Positions 8,507 to 16,431 of a stretch of 38,042 nucleotides of DNA are shown here, piece after piece; within the stretch, counting starts at the first letter, position 1; each line of letters starts with the position of its first letter. Below the pieces are notes generated by a model. It was not told where the DNA came from and searched no databases. It saw only the letters and a list, made by a program, of their open reading frames with translations. Origin of the DNA: Planctomycetota bacterium (GTDB taxonomy: Bacteria; Planctomycetota; UBA1135; UBA2386); assembly GCA_027621295.1 (NCBI GenBank), contig JAQCBR010000028.1, forward strand, positions 1 through 38,042, in the 5' to 3' direction. A program made the position numbers and the translations under genes.

Positions 8507-8965
8507 TCAGCGGTCTTCGGCGTGACGCGCGCGCCAGGTGACGTCGATGACCTGGCTGCCCGAGGTGACCCGGTATCCGTCGCCGCGGCTCTCGACGATC
8601 GCGTCACGGTCCGGTTCCGCATGCATCAGCGCGAGGAGGAGAGCCGCTGCTCCCTCCTCCTGGAGTCCGAGCGGAACTTCGGCGCCCGAAGCGTCCACGC
8701 TCATCGGCGGTCGCTCCCCCTCGCGCACCAGGGTCAGCGGCCGACCGTCGACCGTTCCCTCGAACCGCAGCCTCCCGGCTGCCCTGTCGAAGACGAGCGA
8801 CCCTGCGAGCTTCCGCTCCTGTTCGCCGATCCGGATCACGACCTCGATGTCGCCGTCGTAGCCGCCGAGGTCCGCGAGCGTCTCCGTGCGTCGGGAGTCC
8901 CCGCACGAACACAGGGTCATCCCCAGCAGGAGCAGGCTCGTGCAGGAGGTCGGTCGGTGCTGCAT
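8507..8965 (-). CDS. Small predicted lipoprotein, function unknown
   Basis: This encodes 152 residues from ATG 8965; a GTG at 8995 would add ten residues and spoil the signal. The N-terminus MQHRPTSCTSLLLLGMTLC is a lipoprotein-type signal, with Cys-Ser-Cys-Gly giving a candidate lipobox cysteine. The rest looks like beta strands (GDIEVVIRIGEQERKLAGSL, FEGTVDGRPLTLVREGE) and resembles small periplasmic beta-sandwich lipoproteins, but I cannot place it in a family. It is the first gene of the minus-strand run toward the amidotransferase and diverges from the rRNA methyltransferase gene. No strong ribosome binding site is visible. Confidence 0.65.
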   Translation of the reverse strand: MQHRPTSCTSLLLLGMTLCSCGDSRRTETLADLGGYDGDIEVVIRIGEQERKLAGSLVFDRAAGRLRFEGTVDGRPLTLVREGERPPMSVDASGAEVPLGLQEEGAAALLLALMHAEPDRDAIVESRGDGYRVTSGSQVIDVTWRARHAEDR

Positions 8966-9061
8966 CACGGCGCGACAGCATGGAGGTTCTCGCACCTCGA
9001 GGCGAGATCACGCGCATGCAGGCGCTGTAGCTCGGAGCGGCCGTGCCCTAAGTTCGCGGCC

Positions 9062-10216
9062 GTGCTCCCCGAAGTCGCACTGAAGATCCGGGTCCAGGGC
9101 CGACATCCCTGGTTCTATCGCAAGATGGTGCGGCGCCCCGAGCGGCCGATCCCTGCCGGTTCGGCGGTCCGCGTGATCGATCGGGAGAGGCGGTTCGTCG
9201 GGGTCGGCTTCTACAACAACCGCACCGACCTGGCGCTGCGGATGCTGGCGCGCGCCGACGTCGAGGACCCGAACGCGTTCCTCCTCGAACGGCTCGACGA
9301 GGCGATCGCACTGCGTGATGACGTGCTCCGACTCCCCGATCGCACCAACGGCTACCGGCTGGTCCACGGCGAGGGAGATGGGTTCCCCGGACTGATCCTC
9401 GACCGGCTCGGCGATGCGGTGGTCGCACAGGTCTTCTCGCTCTGCGTCCAGCAGCGGATCGAGAAGATCGGCGAGAGACTGCTCGAGCGTTGGCCGAACG
9501 CCAAGCTGGTGCTGACCGTCGACGAGACCGCGCGGCAGCGCGAGGGCATGGAGCGCGTTCCTGCCCCGGGGCGGGTCGACGTCGAGGTCGAGGAGCACGA
9601 GGTCCGCTACGCGGTGCGCGCCGGGCAGGGCCACAAGACGGGCTTCTTCGCCGACCAGCGCGATGCGCGCCAACTGATCCGTCGGCTCGCGAAGGGACGC
9701 CGGGTCCTCGACCTGTGCTGCAACGCCGGCGGTTTCGCGATCAACGCGGCGCGGGGCGGAGCGAGAGAGGTCGTCGCGATGGACCTCGACGAGGAGGTGG
9801 TGGCGATCGCAGCGGGGAACGCGCGCGCGAACCGGCAGCAGATCCACGTCGAGCACGGCGACGCCTTCGACGCGCTGCGCGACGTCAGGACTGGCCGCTT
9901 CGACCTCTTGGTTCTCGATCCCCCGAAGTGGGCGACCGGCAAGGGCGAGGTCGAGGCTGGCCTCGTGCGCTACCGGGACTTCAACCGACTGGCGTTCCAG
10001 GCCAGCGCGCCGGGCTCTCTGATCCTGACCTGCTCGTGCTCCGGCGCCGTCTCGGAGGGAGCGTTCCTCGCGACGCTCCGCGACGCGGCGAGTCAGGCAC
10101 GCCGCGACGTCCGGGTCCTCGAGGTCAGGGGTGCGGGACCGGATCATCCGGTGGCCCTCGAGTGCCCGGAGACGCGCTACCTGAAGGCCGTGCTGCTCGA
10201 GGTCAGGGGATCGTGA
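9062..10216 (+). CDS. Class I SAM-dependent rRNA cytosine-C5 methyltransferase, RlmI-like
   Basis: This encodes 384 residues from GTG 9062. The N-terminal PUA domain (about 1-75; LKIRVQGRHPWFYRKMV, GSAVRVIDRERRFVGVGFYN) binds RNA. A linker follows with GYRLVHGEGDGFPGLI, the hallmark of RlmI/YccW proteins. The catalytic domain has GHKTGFFADQRDAR, SAM motif VLDLCCNAGGFAINAA, the acidic end of motif II (VVAMDLD), DPPKW and the CSCSG cysteines. Family knowledge: RlmI methylates C1962 of 23S rRNA; the exact base here is inferred. Its stop overlaps the next start (GTGA), so it is coupled with the NudL-like gene. Confidence 0.9.
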   Translation: MLPEVALKIRVQGRHPWFYRKMVRRPERPIPAGSAVRVIDRERRFVGVGFYNNRTDLALRMLARADVEDPNAFLLERLDEAIALRDDVLRLPDRTNGYRLVHGEGDGFPGLILDRLGDAVVAQVFSLCVQQRIEKIGERLLERWPNAKLVLTVDETARQREGMERVPAPGRVDVEVEEHEVRYAVRAGQGHKTGFFADQRDARQLIRRLAKGRRVLDLCCNAGGFAINAARGGAREVVAMDLDEEVVAIAAGNARANRQQIHVEHGDAFDALRDVRTGRFDLLVLDPPKWATGKGEVEAGLVRYRDFNRLAFQASAPGSLILTCSCSGAVSEGAFLATLRDAASQARRDVRVLEVRGAGPDHPVALECPETRYLKAVLLEVRGS

Positions 10217-10815
10217 GCCGGGAAGGTCGCGGTGGCCGCGCCGACGACGACCTGCTGCGTGACGTTCTCGACCCCCCCATCCAGTGCTGGGAAGGTCGAG
10301 AAGGCCTCCGCGACGCGGCCGTGCTCGCTCCCTGGCTGACGCGCGGCGACGAGGACTGGCTGGTCTTCACGCGTCGTCGCGACGATCTACGCCACCACCC
10401 GGGGCAGGTGTCGTTCCCCGGGGGCCGTCGTGACGGGGACGAGAGTCCCATCGAGTGCGCGCTCCGCGAGGCCCGCGAGGAGATCGGTCTCCATCCCGAC
10501 GAGGTGCGCGTCCTCGGCGCCCTTCCGGCGCGACTGAGTGTCGCCGGCTTCTGGGTCCAGGTGGTCGTGGCGAGGGTCGACGCGCCGCTCGAGGCGCTGA
10601 CCCCGGACCCGGCCGAGGTCGCCGAGGTGCTCGCGTTCCCGGTCGAGAGGCTCCGTGATCCGGGCGCCTGGGTCATCCGGGCGCCCGATGGCCATCCGGG
10701 GCGGCGGCCGAGTCCGCACTTCGAGCACGACGGCCACGTGCTCTGGGGCCTGACCGCACGCTTCACGCTGGACCTCCTCGAACGGGTCTTCCCGGAACTG
10801 CGCGGACAGCGCTGA
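10213..10815 (+). CDS. NudL-like CoA pyrophosphatase (Nudix)
   Basis: This encodes 200 residues from GTG 10213, with AGGGG just upstream. It has the HHPGQVSFPGG block that defines the NudL/UPF0035 group, running into a full Nudix box (GG-RRDGDE, seven residues, REAREEIGL). After it comes LSVAGFWVQVVVARVD and, late, a HVLWGLTARFTLDLL segment, also typical of NudL. Family knowledge: these enzymes cleave CoA and acyl-CoAs to 3',5'-ADP and phosphopantetheine. The first 40 residues are charged and variable. It overlaps the methyltransferase stop by 4 nt and converges on pheT. Confidence 0.9.
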   Translation: MSREGRGGRADDDLLRDVLDPPIQCWEGREGLRDAAVLAPWLTRGDEDWLVFTRRRDDLRHHPGQVSFPGGRRDGDESPIECALREAREEIGLHPDEVRVLGALPARLSVAGFWVQVVVARVDAPLEALTPDPAEVAEVLAFPVERLRDPGAWVIRAPDGHPGRRPSPHFEHDGHVLWGLTARFTLDLLERVFPELRGQR

Positions 10816-10857
10816 GGGAGTCCCGGTCGATTCGGCCTCGAGACACCCGTCGCCTGC

Positions 10858-10882
10858 GCAGCGGCCGCAGGGCGGCCGCTGC
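10858..10882. terminator. 11-bp perfect hairpin touching the pheT stop codon
   Basis: Arms 10858-10868 and 10872-10882 pair perfectly with a 3-nt loop. The 3' arm ends one base before the pheT stop codon on the minus strand, and the hairpin lies 42 nt after the NudL-like stop on the plus strand. No T-tract follows on either side. It is probably a shared terminator or mRNA 3'-end stabiliser for the convergent pair. Confidence 0.7.
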
Positions 10883-13273
10883 TCACCCGCGGAGGGACGC
10901 GCCGACCTCGGCGCAGCGCTCGCGCACCCGGGACAGGTACTTCTCCCCGTCCTTGGCCGACAGGGTCCTGTCCATCGCGCCCAGAGTGACCGTGAAGTTG
11001 AGGCTCTTCGATCCCTCGGGGATGCCCTCACCCACGTAGACCTCGAACAGCTCGACGCCTCGGACCACCTTGGGTTGGACGTCCCGCAGGAACTGTGCGA
11101 CCGTGCCGATCCTCGCGTCGGACGGAACGAGGAGCGCGACGTCGACCGGTTGCGGCGGGAACGGCGAGATCGGTGCGTAGCGGCCGTCGTCGGCGTCGGT
11201 CCCGAGGAGCGCACGGACGTCGATCGTCGCGACCGCGACCGTGGCACCCTGGAGGTCGAGTTCTCGCGCAGCCACGGGGTGCAGATGCCCGACGTAGCCG
11301 ACCGGGCGTCCGCCGCGCGTGATGGTCACGGTGCGGCCCGGATGCACGTAGGCGGGGCCGTTGGCGTTGATCTCCTCCAACGTGCCCGGACGACCGACGC
11401 GCGCGAGCATCCGCTCGACGCCCACGCGCAGCTCGTCGTAGGGATGGGGTCCGTTCCGGCGCGCGATCGCGATCGCCAGTTCCCGCACCTCCCCGGGCAG
11501 TCCGTCACCGTCCCGCGATTCCGGGTGGTAGCCCTTGCCGTCCTCGAAGAGCCGAACCTCGTTCTCGACGCGGAGGTTCGCCCGCAGCGCGGCGAGCACG
11601 CTCGGCAGCACGTGGCGTCGCATCCGCGTGATCTCGGGCGCGACCGGGTTCGTGACCCGTACGTGCGGCGCGTCGATCGCGCCGACCGCCTTCAAGAGCT
11701 CATCCGGAACGAACGAGTAGTTGTAGATCTCGTGGGCGCCGATCTCCGTGGCGGCGAGACGGGTCAGCTGGCGGCAGAGCCAGAGCTCAGGCTCCCGCGG
11801 CGGAACCGTCACGGTCGACACCAGCGGCACCTCGCCGATGTTGTCGTATCGGAACATCCGCCCGACCTCTTCGATCAGGTCGTCCTCGGCGGTGATGTCC
11901 TTCGTCGCGCGGAAGGACGGGACGGAGACGTCGAAACCGTCTGTTACGTCCTCCACCCCGAACTCCAGGCTCTCGAGAATCTGGCGGACCCGCTCGGTGG
12001 GTAGGGACACGCCGAGCTTCAGGTCGAGACGCGCCTTGCGGAGCCGGACGCTGCGGGGCGCGAACGACCAGCCCGCCGGGTCGACGAGCGGGCCGGCGGC
12101 CCGGGCGCCCGGGCAGAGCTCTTGGAGCAGCCCGACGAAGCGGTGCACGGCGAGCTCCGCGTTCGCGGGGTCCTGGGCCTTCTCGAAACGCGCGCTCGCG
12201 TCGGTCCGGAGTCCGAGACGGGTGCTGGTGCGGCGGATCGTCGCGGCGTGGAAGTTCGCGGACTCGAGGAAGAGCGTCGATGTCCCTTCCGCGACCATCG
12301 TCCCTTCACCCCCCATGATGCCGGCCAGGGCGACCGGCCGGTCCTCGCTGGTGATCAACAGGTCGCTCGTCTCGAGCTTCCGGTCCACGCCGTCGAGCGT
12401 CCGGATGGTCTCGCCGGCGCGCGCGTTGCGGACGCCGACCGGCCCTGCGCCCAGGTCAGCCAGGTCGAACGCGTGCATCGGCTGCCCGATGTCGAACATC
12501 ACGAAGTTCGTCAGGTCGACCAGGAGATCGATCGGCCGCTGTCCGACGGCGAAGAGCTGCCACCGGAGCCAGTCGGGAGATCGTCCAGCCGCGACGCCTT
12601 CGAGGACGAGGCCCACGTAGCGGGGGCATGTCTCGTCGGCGTGGATCTCCACGGCCATCGTGCGCCCCGAAGCAGGCATGTCGATCGGCGTGCACAGCGG
12701 GCGGAGCGGGCGCCCGTACATCGCCGCCAGCTCGCGCGCGATCCCGTAGTGCCCCCACAGGTCCGGCCTGTGGTTGATCGACTTGTTGTCGATCTCGAGC
12801 ACGTGGTCCTTCACCGGGAACGCGTCGACGAAGCGCGCGCCGACCGGCGCGTCGGCCGGGAGCGCGAGGATGCCCTCGTGCGCGTCGGACAGCCCGAGCT
12901 CGCGCTCCGAGCAGATCATCCCGAGGGACTCCACGCCCCGGATCTTCGACTTCTTGATCTTCAGCCCGCCCGGCAGCGTGCCGCCCGGCTGCACGACCGC
13001 GACCTTCATGCCCGCCGCGACGTTCGGCGCGCCGCAGACGATCTGTCGAGGCTCGCCGTCGCCCACGTCCACCGTCGTCACCGACAGCTTGTCGGCGTCC
13101 GGATGCTTCTCGCGGGTCAGCACGTGACCGACGACGACGTCGTCGATCCCTGCGCCGAACTCCTCGATACCCTCGACCTCGGCCGTGGACATCGTCAGGT
13201 CGAGCAGGACCTGCTGGGGCGCCTTGTCGTCGAGGTCGACGTAGCGACCGAGCCAACGCATCGAGATCTTCAT
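10883..13273 (-). CDS. pheT: Phenylalanine-tRNA ligase beta subunit
   Basis: This encodes 796 residues, full length for bacterial PheT. Domains in order: N-terminal MKISMRWLGRYVDL, EMAP-like tRNA-binding domain (EKHPDADKLSVTTVDVG, about 40-150), B1/B5 and B3/B4 regions (LEIDNKSINHRPDLWGHYGIARE; B4 with FLESANFHAATIRRTSTRLG), the catalytic-like core that contacts PheS, and a C-terminal FDX-ACB anticodon-binding domain (SLNFTVTLGAMDRTLSAKDGE). It forms the alpha2-beta2 synthetase with PheS. Its ATG overlaps the pheS stop (ATGA), so the subunits are made in a coupled way. Confidence 0.97.
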   Translation of the reverse strand: MKISMRWLGRYVDLDDKAPQQVLLDLTMSTAEVEGIEEFGAGIDDVVVGHVLTREKHPDADKLSVTTVDVGDGEPRQIVCGAPNVAAGMKVAVVQPGGTLPGGLKIKKSKIRGVESLGMICSERELGLSDAHEGILALPADAPVGARFVDAFPVKDHVLEIDNKSINHRPDLWGHYGIARELAAMYGRPLRPLCTPIDMPASGRTMAVEIHADETCPRYVGLVLEGVAAGRSPDWLRWQLFAVGQRPIDLLVDLTNFVMFDIGQPMHAFDLADLGAGPVGVRNARAGETIRTLDGVDRKLETSDLLITSEDRPVALAGIMGGEGTMVAEGTSTLFLESANFHAATIRRTSTRLGLRTDASARFEKAQDPANAELAVHRFVGLLQELCPGARAAGPLVDPAGWSFAPRSVRLRKARLDLKLGVSLPTERVRQILESLEFGVEDVTDGFDVSVPSFRATKDITAEDDLIEEVGRMFRYDNIGEVPLVSTVTVPPREPELWLCRQLTRLAATEIGAHEIYNYSFVPDELLKAVGAIDAPHVRVTNPVAPEITRMRRHVLPSVLAALRANLRVENEVRLFEDGKGYHPESRDGDGLPGEVRELAIAIARRNGPHPYDELRVGVERMLARVGRPGTLEEINANGPAYVHPGRTVTITRGGRPVGYVGHLHPVAARELDLQGATVAVATIDVRALLGTDADDGRYAPISPFPPQPVDVALLVPSDARIGTVAQFLRDVQPKVVRGVELFEVYVGEGIPEGSKSLNFTVTLGAMDRTLSAKDGEKYLSRVRERCAEVGASLRG

Positions 13274-14340
13274 CGCGCGATCTCCCCGAACTGCCGGAGG
13301 AAGCGGAGGTCCCCCCCCATGAACAGGCGGATGTCGTCGATGCCGTAGCGGAGCATCACGACGCGCTGCAGCCCCATCCCGAACGCGAAGCCGGTGTATT
13401 CCTCGGGATCGATGCCGCCGGCGCGGAGCACGTTCGGATGGACCATCCCGCAGGGCAGGATCTCGATCCATCCGGAGTGCTTGCAGACCGAGCAGCCGTC
13501 GCCGCCGCAGAACGGGCAGTTGACGTCCAGCTCGAAGCCCGGCTCGACGAACGGGAAGAATCCGGGGCGGAGTCGCACCTCGACGTCCCGCCGCAGGATC
13601 TCCCGCAGGCAGGTCTTCATCGTGTGGATCAGGTTGGCGGTGGACACACCCTTGTCCACGACCAGCCCTTCCATCTGGTAGAAGGTGTGCTCGTGCGAGG
13701 CGTCGACCGACTCCTGTCGGAAGCAGCGGCCCGGCACGATGACCTTCAGGGGTGGCGCGAAGCGCTTCATCGTCCGGATCTGGACCGGCGACGTGTGGGT
13801 GCGCAGCAGGTTGCCGTCGTCGAGCCAGAACGTGTCCTGGCTGTCGCGGGCAGGGTGGTCGCCGGGGATGTTCAGCGCCTCGAAGTTGAACCAGTCCGAT
13901 TCGATCTCGGGGCCGTCCTGCCAGGAGAAGCCCATCGAGGTGAACAGGTCGATCAGTTCGTCGCGGACGATCGTGATCGGGTGCAGCGTGCCGGTGGGCA
14001 GCTTGACGGGCTGACGCACGTCCCTCGCAGCGGAGCTGCCCGGTGCGGCTTCGAGACCGGGTGACGTCGGGTCGAAGTCGGTCGCGCCGAGGTCCGCCGC
14101 CAGCGCAGCGGACTCGAGTTCCTCCCGACGTGCGTCGACCGCCGCCTGGACCGCAACCTTCGTCTGGTTCGCGCTCCGGCCGGCCTCTGGCCGCTGCTCG
14201 CGCGGGAGGGCGGCGACGCCCTTCACGAGCTCGGTGACCGTTCCGGTCTTGCCGAGGAGCTTCCTCTCGACCTCATCCAGGTCGGGCAGGGCGTTCGCGG
14301 CGGCGATCTCCGCCAGCCATCCATCCACGGGTGCGTCCAC
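13270..14340 (-). CDS. pheS: Phenylalanine-tRNA ligase alpha subunit
   Basis: This encodes 356 residues from GTG 14340. An N-terminal coiled-coil arm (about 1-90) precedes the class II catalytic core: motif 1 region HPITIVRDELIDLFTSMGF, then GPEIESDWFNFEALN, motif 2 with PGRCFRQESVDASHEHTFYQ, and motif 3 GFAFGMGLQRVVMLRYG. Between motifs 2 and 3 lies CPFCGGDGCSVCKHSGW, a four-cysteine knuckle that could bind zinc; it occurs in PheS of some bacterial groups but is missing in E. coli. The gene heads the pheS-pheT pair, with a 292-nt gap to rplT. Confidence 0.96.
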   Translation of the reverse strand: MDAPVDGWLAEIAAANALPDLDEVERKLLGKTGTVTELVKGVAALPREQRPEAGRSANQTKVAVQAAVDARREELESAALAADLGATDFDPTSPGLEAAPGSSAARDVRQPVKLPTGTLHPITIVRDELIDLFTSMGFSWQDGPEIESDWFNFEALNIPGDHPARDSQDTFWLDDGNLLRTHTSPVQIRTMKRFAPPLKVIVPGRCFRQESVDASHEHTFYQMEGLVVDKGVSTANLIHTMKTCLREILRRDVEVRLRPGFFPFVEPGFELDVNCPFCGGDGCSVCKHSGWIEILPCGMVHPNVLRAGGIDPEEYTGFAFGMGLQRVVMLRYGIDDIRLFMGGDLRFLRQFGEIAR

Positions 14341-14632
14341 TGCGGTCCTCCGGGGTCGTCCCGGGCCGCGGCGCTCCAGAGCGAGCTCCGGGCACCCGGA
14401 ACCCGATCAAAGTCGTTGTCCTGGGCGCGGCCCCTCGCCGATGGCCGCGTTGGGGCACGGGCGCGAGGCCGGATTTGTGCGGGCCTCATCGGCCCCTGCC
14501 GGGATCATGACTTCGCCGTGGCGCGCCCTAGATCCCCGCGCCAGCCGTGACGTTCGGAACGGGCTCTGCCGAACCGAGTCCGTCCAGGCTGGCCCTCGAT
14601 CACGCAGGTCGACTCTCGCCGACCGAAGGCGA
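14341..14632. other. rplT-pheS intergenic region (292 nt)
   Basis: No gene is seen. The region holds two small inverted repeats: a 5-bp stem at 14481-14495 and a 6-bp stem at 14552-14574. On the minus strand it must contain the end of the rplT transcript or the leader of pheS. I find no convincing T-box elements and no clear -35/-10 pair. Confidence 0.5.
14552..14574 (-). terminator. Candidate rplT terminator or attenuator hairpin
   Basis: GTTCGG (14552-14557) pairs with CCGAAC (14569-14574) around an 11-nt loop, 59 nt downstream of the rplT stop on the minus strand. There is no T-tract, so this is tentative. Confidence 0.3.
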
Positions 14633-14989
14633 TCAGGCCGCGAGAGCGGCCTTGGCCTTCTCGCAGATCTGCGTGAAGACCTCTGGGTTGTGGATGGCGA
14701 GCTCCGACAGCTCCTTGCGGTTGAGCTGGATCCCGGCCTTCTGGACGCCGTGGATGAAGCGGCTGTAGTTGATGCCGTTCAGCTCGGCCGCGGCGCTCAG
14801 ACGGATGATCCAGAGGCTGCGGAACTGGCGCTTCTTCTGGCGACGTCCGGCGAACGCGAAGACGTCCGCGCGGATGGTCGTCTCCTTCGCGTTGCGATAG
14901 AGGCGACCGCGTGCTCCGCGGAAGCCCTTCGCGCGCTTGAGGACGCGGTTGCGGCGCTGGCGGGTCGTGGATCCGTTGCGGCTGCGCAT
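14633..14989 (-). CDS. rplT: 50S ribosomal protein L20
   Basis: This encodes 118 residues, the standard L20 length. The basic N-terminal arm (TTRQRRNRVLKRAKGFRGAR) is followed by the globular part with RQFRSLWIIRLSAAAELNG, NYSRFIHGVQKAGIQLNRKE and a short C-terminus. L20 binds 23S rRNA early in 50S assembly and in several bacteria represses its own operon by binding the mRNA leader. The ATG has AGGA 9-10 nt upstream. It follows rpmI by 185 nt. Confidence 0.97.
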   Translation of the reverse strand: MRSRNGSTTRQRRNRVLKRAKGFRGARGRLYRNAKETTIRADVFAFAGRRQKKRQFRSLWIIRLSAAAELNGINYSRFIHGVQKAGIQLNRKELSELAIHNPEVFTQICEKAKAALAA

Positions 14990-15174
14990 CGGTGGAGTTC
15001 CTGGTCAGGTGCCGGTGGAGCCGGCTTCGAGTCTCGGGGAAGGCAGGTGATCGGGACTCCGATCCTGCCCGGCGGGCACATCACCCGCAGCAGTCGAATC
15101 GTCGGCGCGGTCGGATCGGCGGGCGGCGGCCTCCTTGCGGGCGACCGTCCCAGCGCCGATCCTCGGCGTCGTCC

Positions 15175-15372
15175 TCAGCGCGCGCCGAGGCAGATCGCCA
15201 TGTTGCGTCCGGTGCGGCCGGTGAGGACCGCGGCCTGGCGCAGGTGGCGCTTACGCTTCCGGCTGCGCCGGACCATGATGTGCGACGTGAAAGCGTGGTG
15301 GCGCTTGACCTTACCGCTCTTGGTAAGCTTCATGCGCTTGACGACGCCCTTCTTGGTCTTCAGCTTGTGCAT
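15175..15372 (-). CDS. rpmI: 50S ribosomal protein L35
   Basis: This encodes 65 residues, full length, very basic, beginning MHKLKTKKGVVKRMKLTKSG and containing KRHHAFTSHIMVRRSRKRKRHLR. It is a structural protein of the large subunit. It sits upstream of rplT in the usual order, but infC is not directly upstream; the gene starts beside a divergent intergenic region, so it must have its own promoter there. The 185 nt between rpmI and rplT hold no gene. Confidence 0.96.
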   Translation of the reverse strand: MHKLKTKKGVVKRMKLTKSGKVKRHHAFTSHIMVRRSRKRKRHLRQAAVLTGRTGRNMAICLGAR

Positions 15373-15435
15373 GGCTGGCGTGGCTCGGAAAGGCGAAGGA
15401 AGCTAGCGACCTCGCAGGTGAGAGGCAAGAGGCGA

Positions 15436-15457
15436 GACGAGCAAATTCACACTCGTC
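15436..15457. promoter_or_regulatory. Inverted repeat in the divergent rpmI / membrane-protein promoter region
   Basis: GACGAG (15436-15441) and CTCGTC (15452-15457) form a perfect 6-bp inverted repeat around a 10-nt AT-rich centre, in an otherwise very GC-rich region between two divergent genes. On the minus strand a TTGACG hexamer overlaps it (15454-15459), a possible -35, but no good -10 follows. It could be an operator or part of a leader hairpin. Confidence 0.35.
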
Positions 15458-15545
15458 AAATCCCGCCCAGGAACAGGGTTGCGCGAGGCCCGGCCGAGGG
15501 CGAAACCTCTCCGCCCCGCTCCACGGGACAAGCCGCCACCCCCCG

Positions 15546-16373
15546 ATGCTCGACGTCCTCGCTGTCCTCGTCCACCTCGCCGTCGCGCTCGGGCTCGCAG
15601 CCGGGCTGGTGCAGCCGACCTGGCGCCGCCGGATCGCGGCCCTCGTCCTCGCCGCCGGCGCCGCGGCCCTGGTGCTTGCGCTCGTCGGCCCCTCCCCCCG
15701 GGAACTGGCCGTCGAGCACAGGTTCGCGGCGTTCGTCGGACCCGAGATCCGCTCGACCGCTTTCGTCACCGAGCAGGTGTCGGCGCCGGGGTTCCTCTGG
15801 GGACTGGTCGCCCTGGCTTTCTGCGGGGGGTGGGCCCTCTGGCTGCGTCGGAGCGCATCTCCCGACGGCGCGCGTGCGGACATCGGAGCCGGCGTCCACC
15901 CGTTCTGGGGACCGATCTGCCTCGCGTGGTCGCTGCTCGCTCTCCAGATCGCGCTCGAGAAGGTGGCCGCCCCCGCCGGTCTCGTCGGCCCGATCGGCGT
16001 CGATCGCGCGGTCCTCCCGGGGGCCCTCGCCGCCAGCGTGCTGCTCGCCCATGCCCATCGGCGTGTGGTCATGGTCCTCGCGTGGCTCGCGGTCTTCGTG
16101 ACGTTCGTGCGCACTCCGCTGGTCGTGTTCGCGACGCTCGCGACGCAGAACGGCTGGGGCACGAGCTTCGACGTGCGCGGGATCACGCGGTTCGCGAACC
16201 CTCTCGCACAGTCCCCTCTCGACGTCGCGACCGGCTCGCCCGAACAGCTCGGCTGGTTGATCTGGGGGCCGCACCTGCTCGTGATGCCCGCCATCTACAT
16301 GCTCAGCCTGGGTGGGATCGGGTTCGCGGTGACGATGTTCGTCACGCACCCGAAGACCTCCGAGGACGCGTGA
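15546..16373 (+). CDS. Uncharacterised multi-pass membrane protein
   Basis: This encodes 275 residues, which I do not recognise. Hydrophobic segments lie near residues 3-23, 28-49, 82-101, 117-137, 157-175, 178-200 and 238-265, so about seven membrane spans. Between spans 6 and 7 lies a polar loop (FDVRGITRFANPLAQSPLDV), and another loop follows span 2 (LAVEHRFAAFVGPEIRSTAF). There is no Cys-rich or catalytic signature. It is the only plus-strand gene within the 10.9-24.7 kb minus-strand block, between rpmI and the GT39-like gene, with which it converges. Reading frame and hydrophobicity support a real gene; function unknown. Confidence 0.7.
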   Translation: MLDVLAVLVHLAVALGLAAGLVQPTWRRRIAALVLAAGAAALVLALVGPSPRELAVEHRFAAFVGPEIRSTAFVTEQVSAPGFLWGLVALAFCGGWALWLRRSASPDGARADIGAGVHPFWGPICLAWSLLALQIALEKVAAPAGLVGPIGVDRAVLPGALAASVLLAHAHRRVVMVLAWLAVFVTFVRTPLVVFATLATQNGWGTSFDVRGITRFANPLAQSPLDVATGSPEQLGWLIWGPHLLVMPAIYMLSLGGIGFAVTMFVTHPKTSEDA

Positions 16374-16383
16374 CCGGAGGTCG

Positions 16384-16408
16384 CGGAGCCGGCGGCTGGC
16401 ACGCTCCG
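16384..16408. terminator. Candidate hairpin between convergent genes
   Basis: CGGAGC (16384-16389) pairs with GCTCCG (16403-16408) across a 13-nt GC-rich loop, in the 58-nt gap between the membrane-protein stop and the glycosyltransferase stop. There is no T-tract. Confidence 0.35.
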
Positions 16409-16431
16409 GGCTGGCTCGATCCCACAGCCGA

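Noticed and set aside
14341..14632. T-box leader in front of pheS
   Set aside because: No T-box sequence, specifier loop or antiterminator/terminator pair was found on the minus strand.
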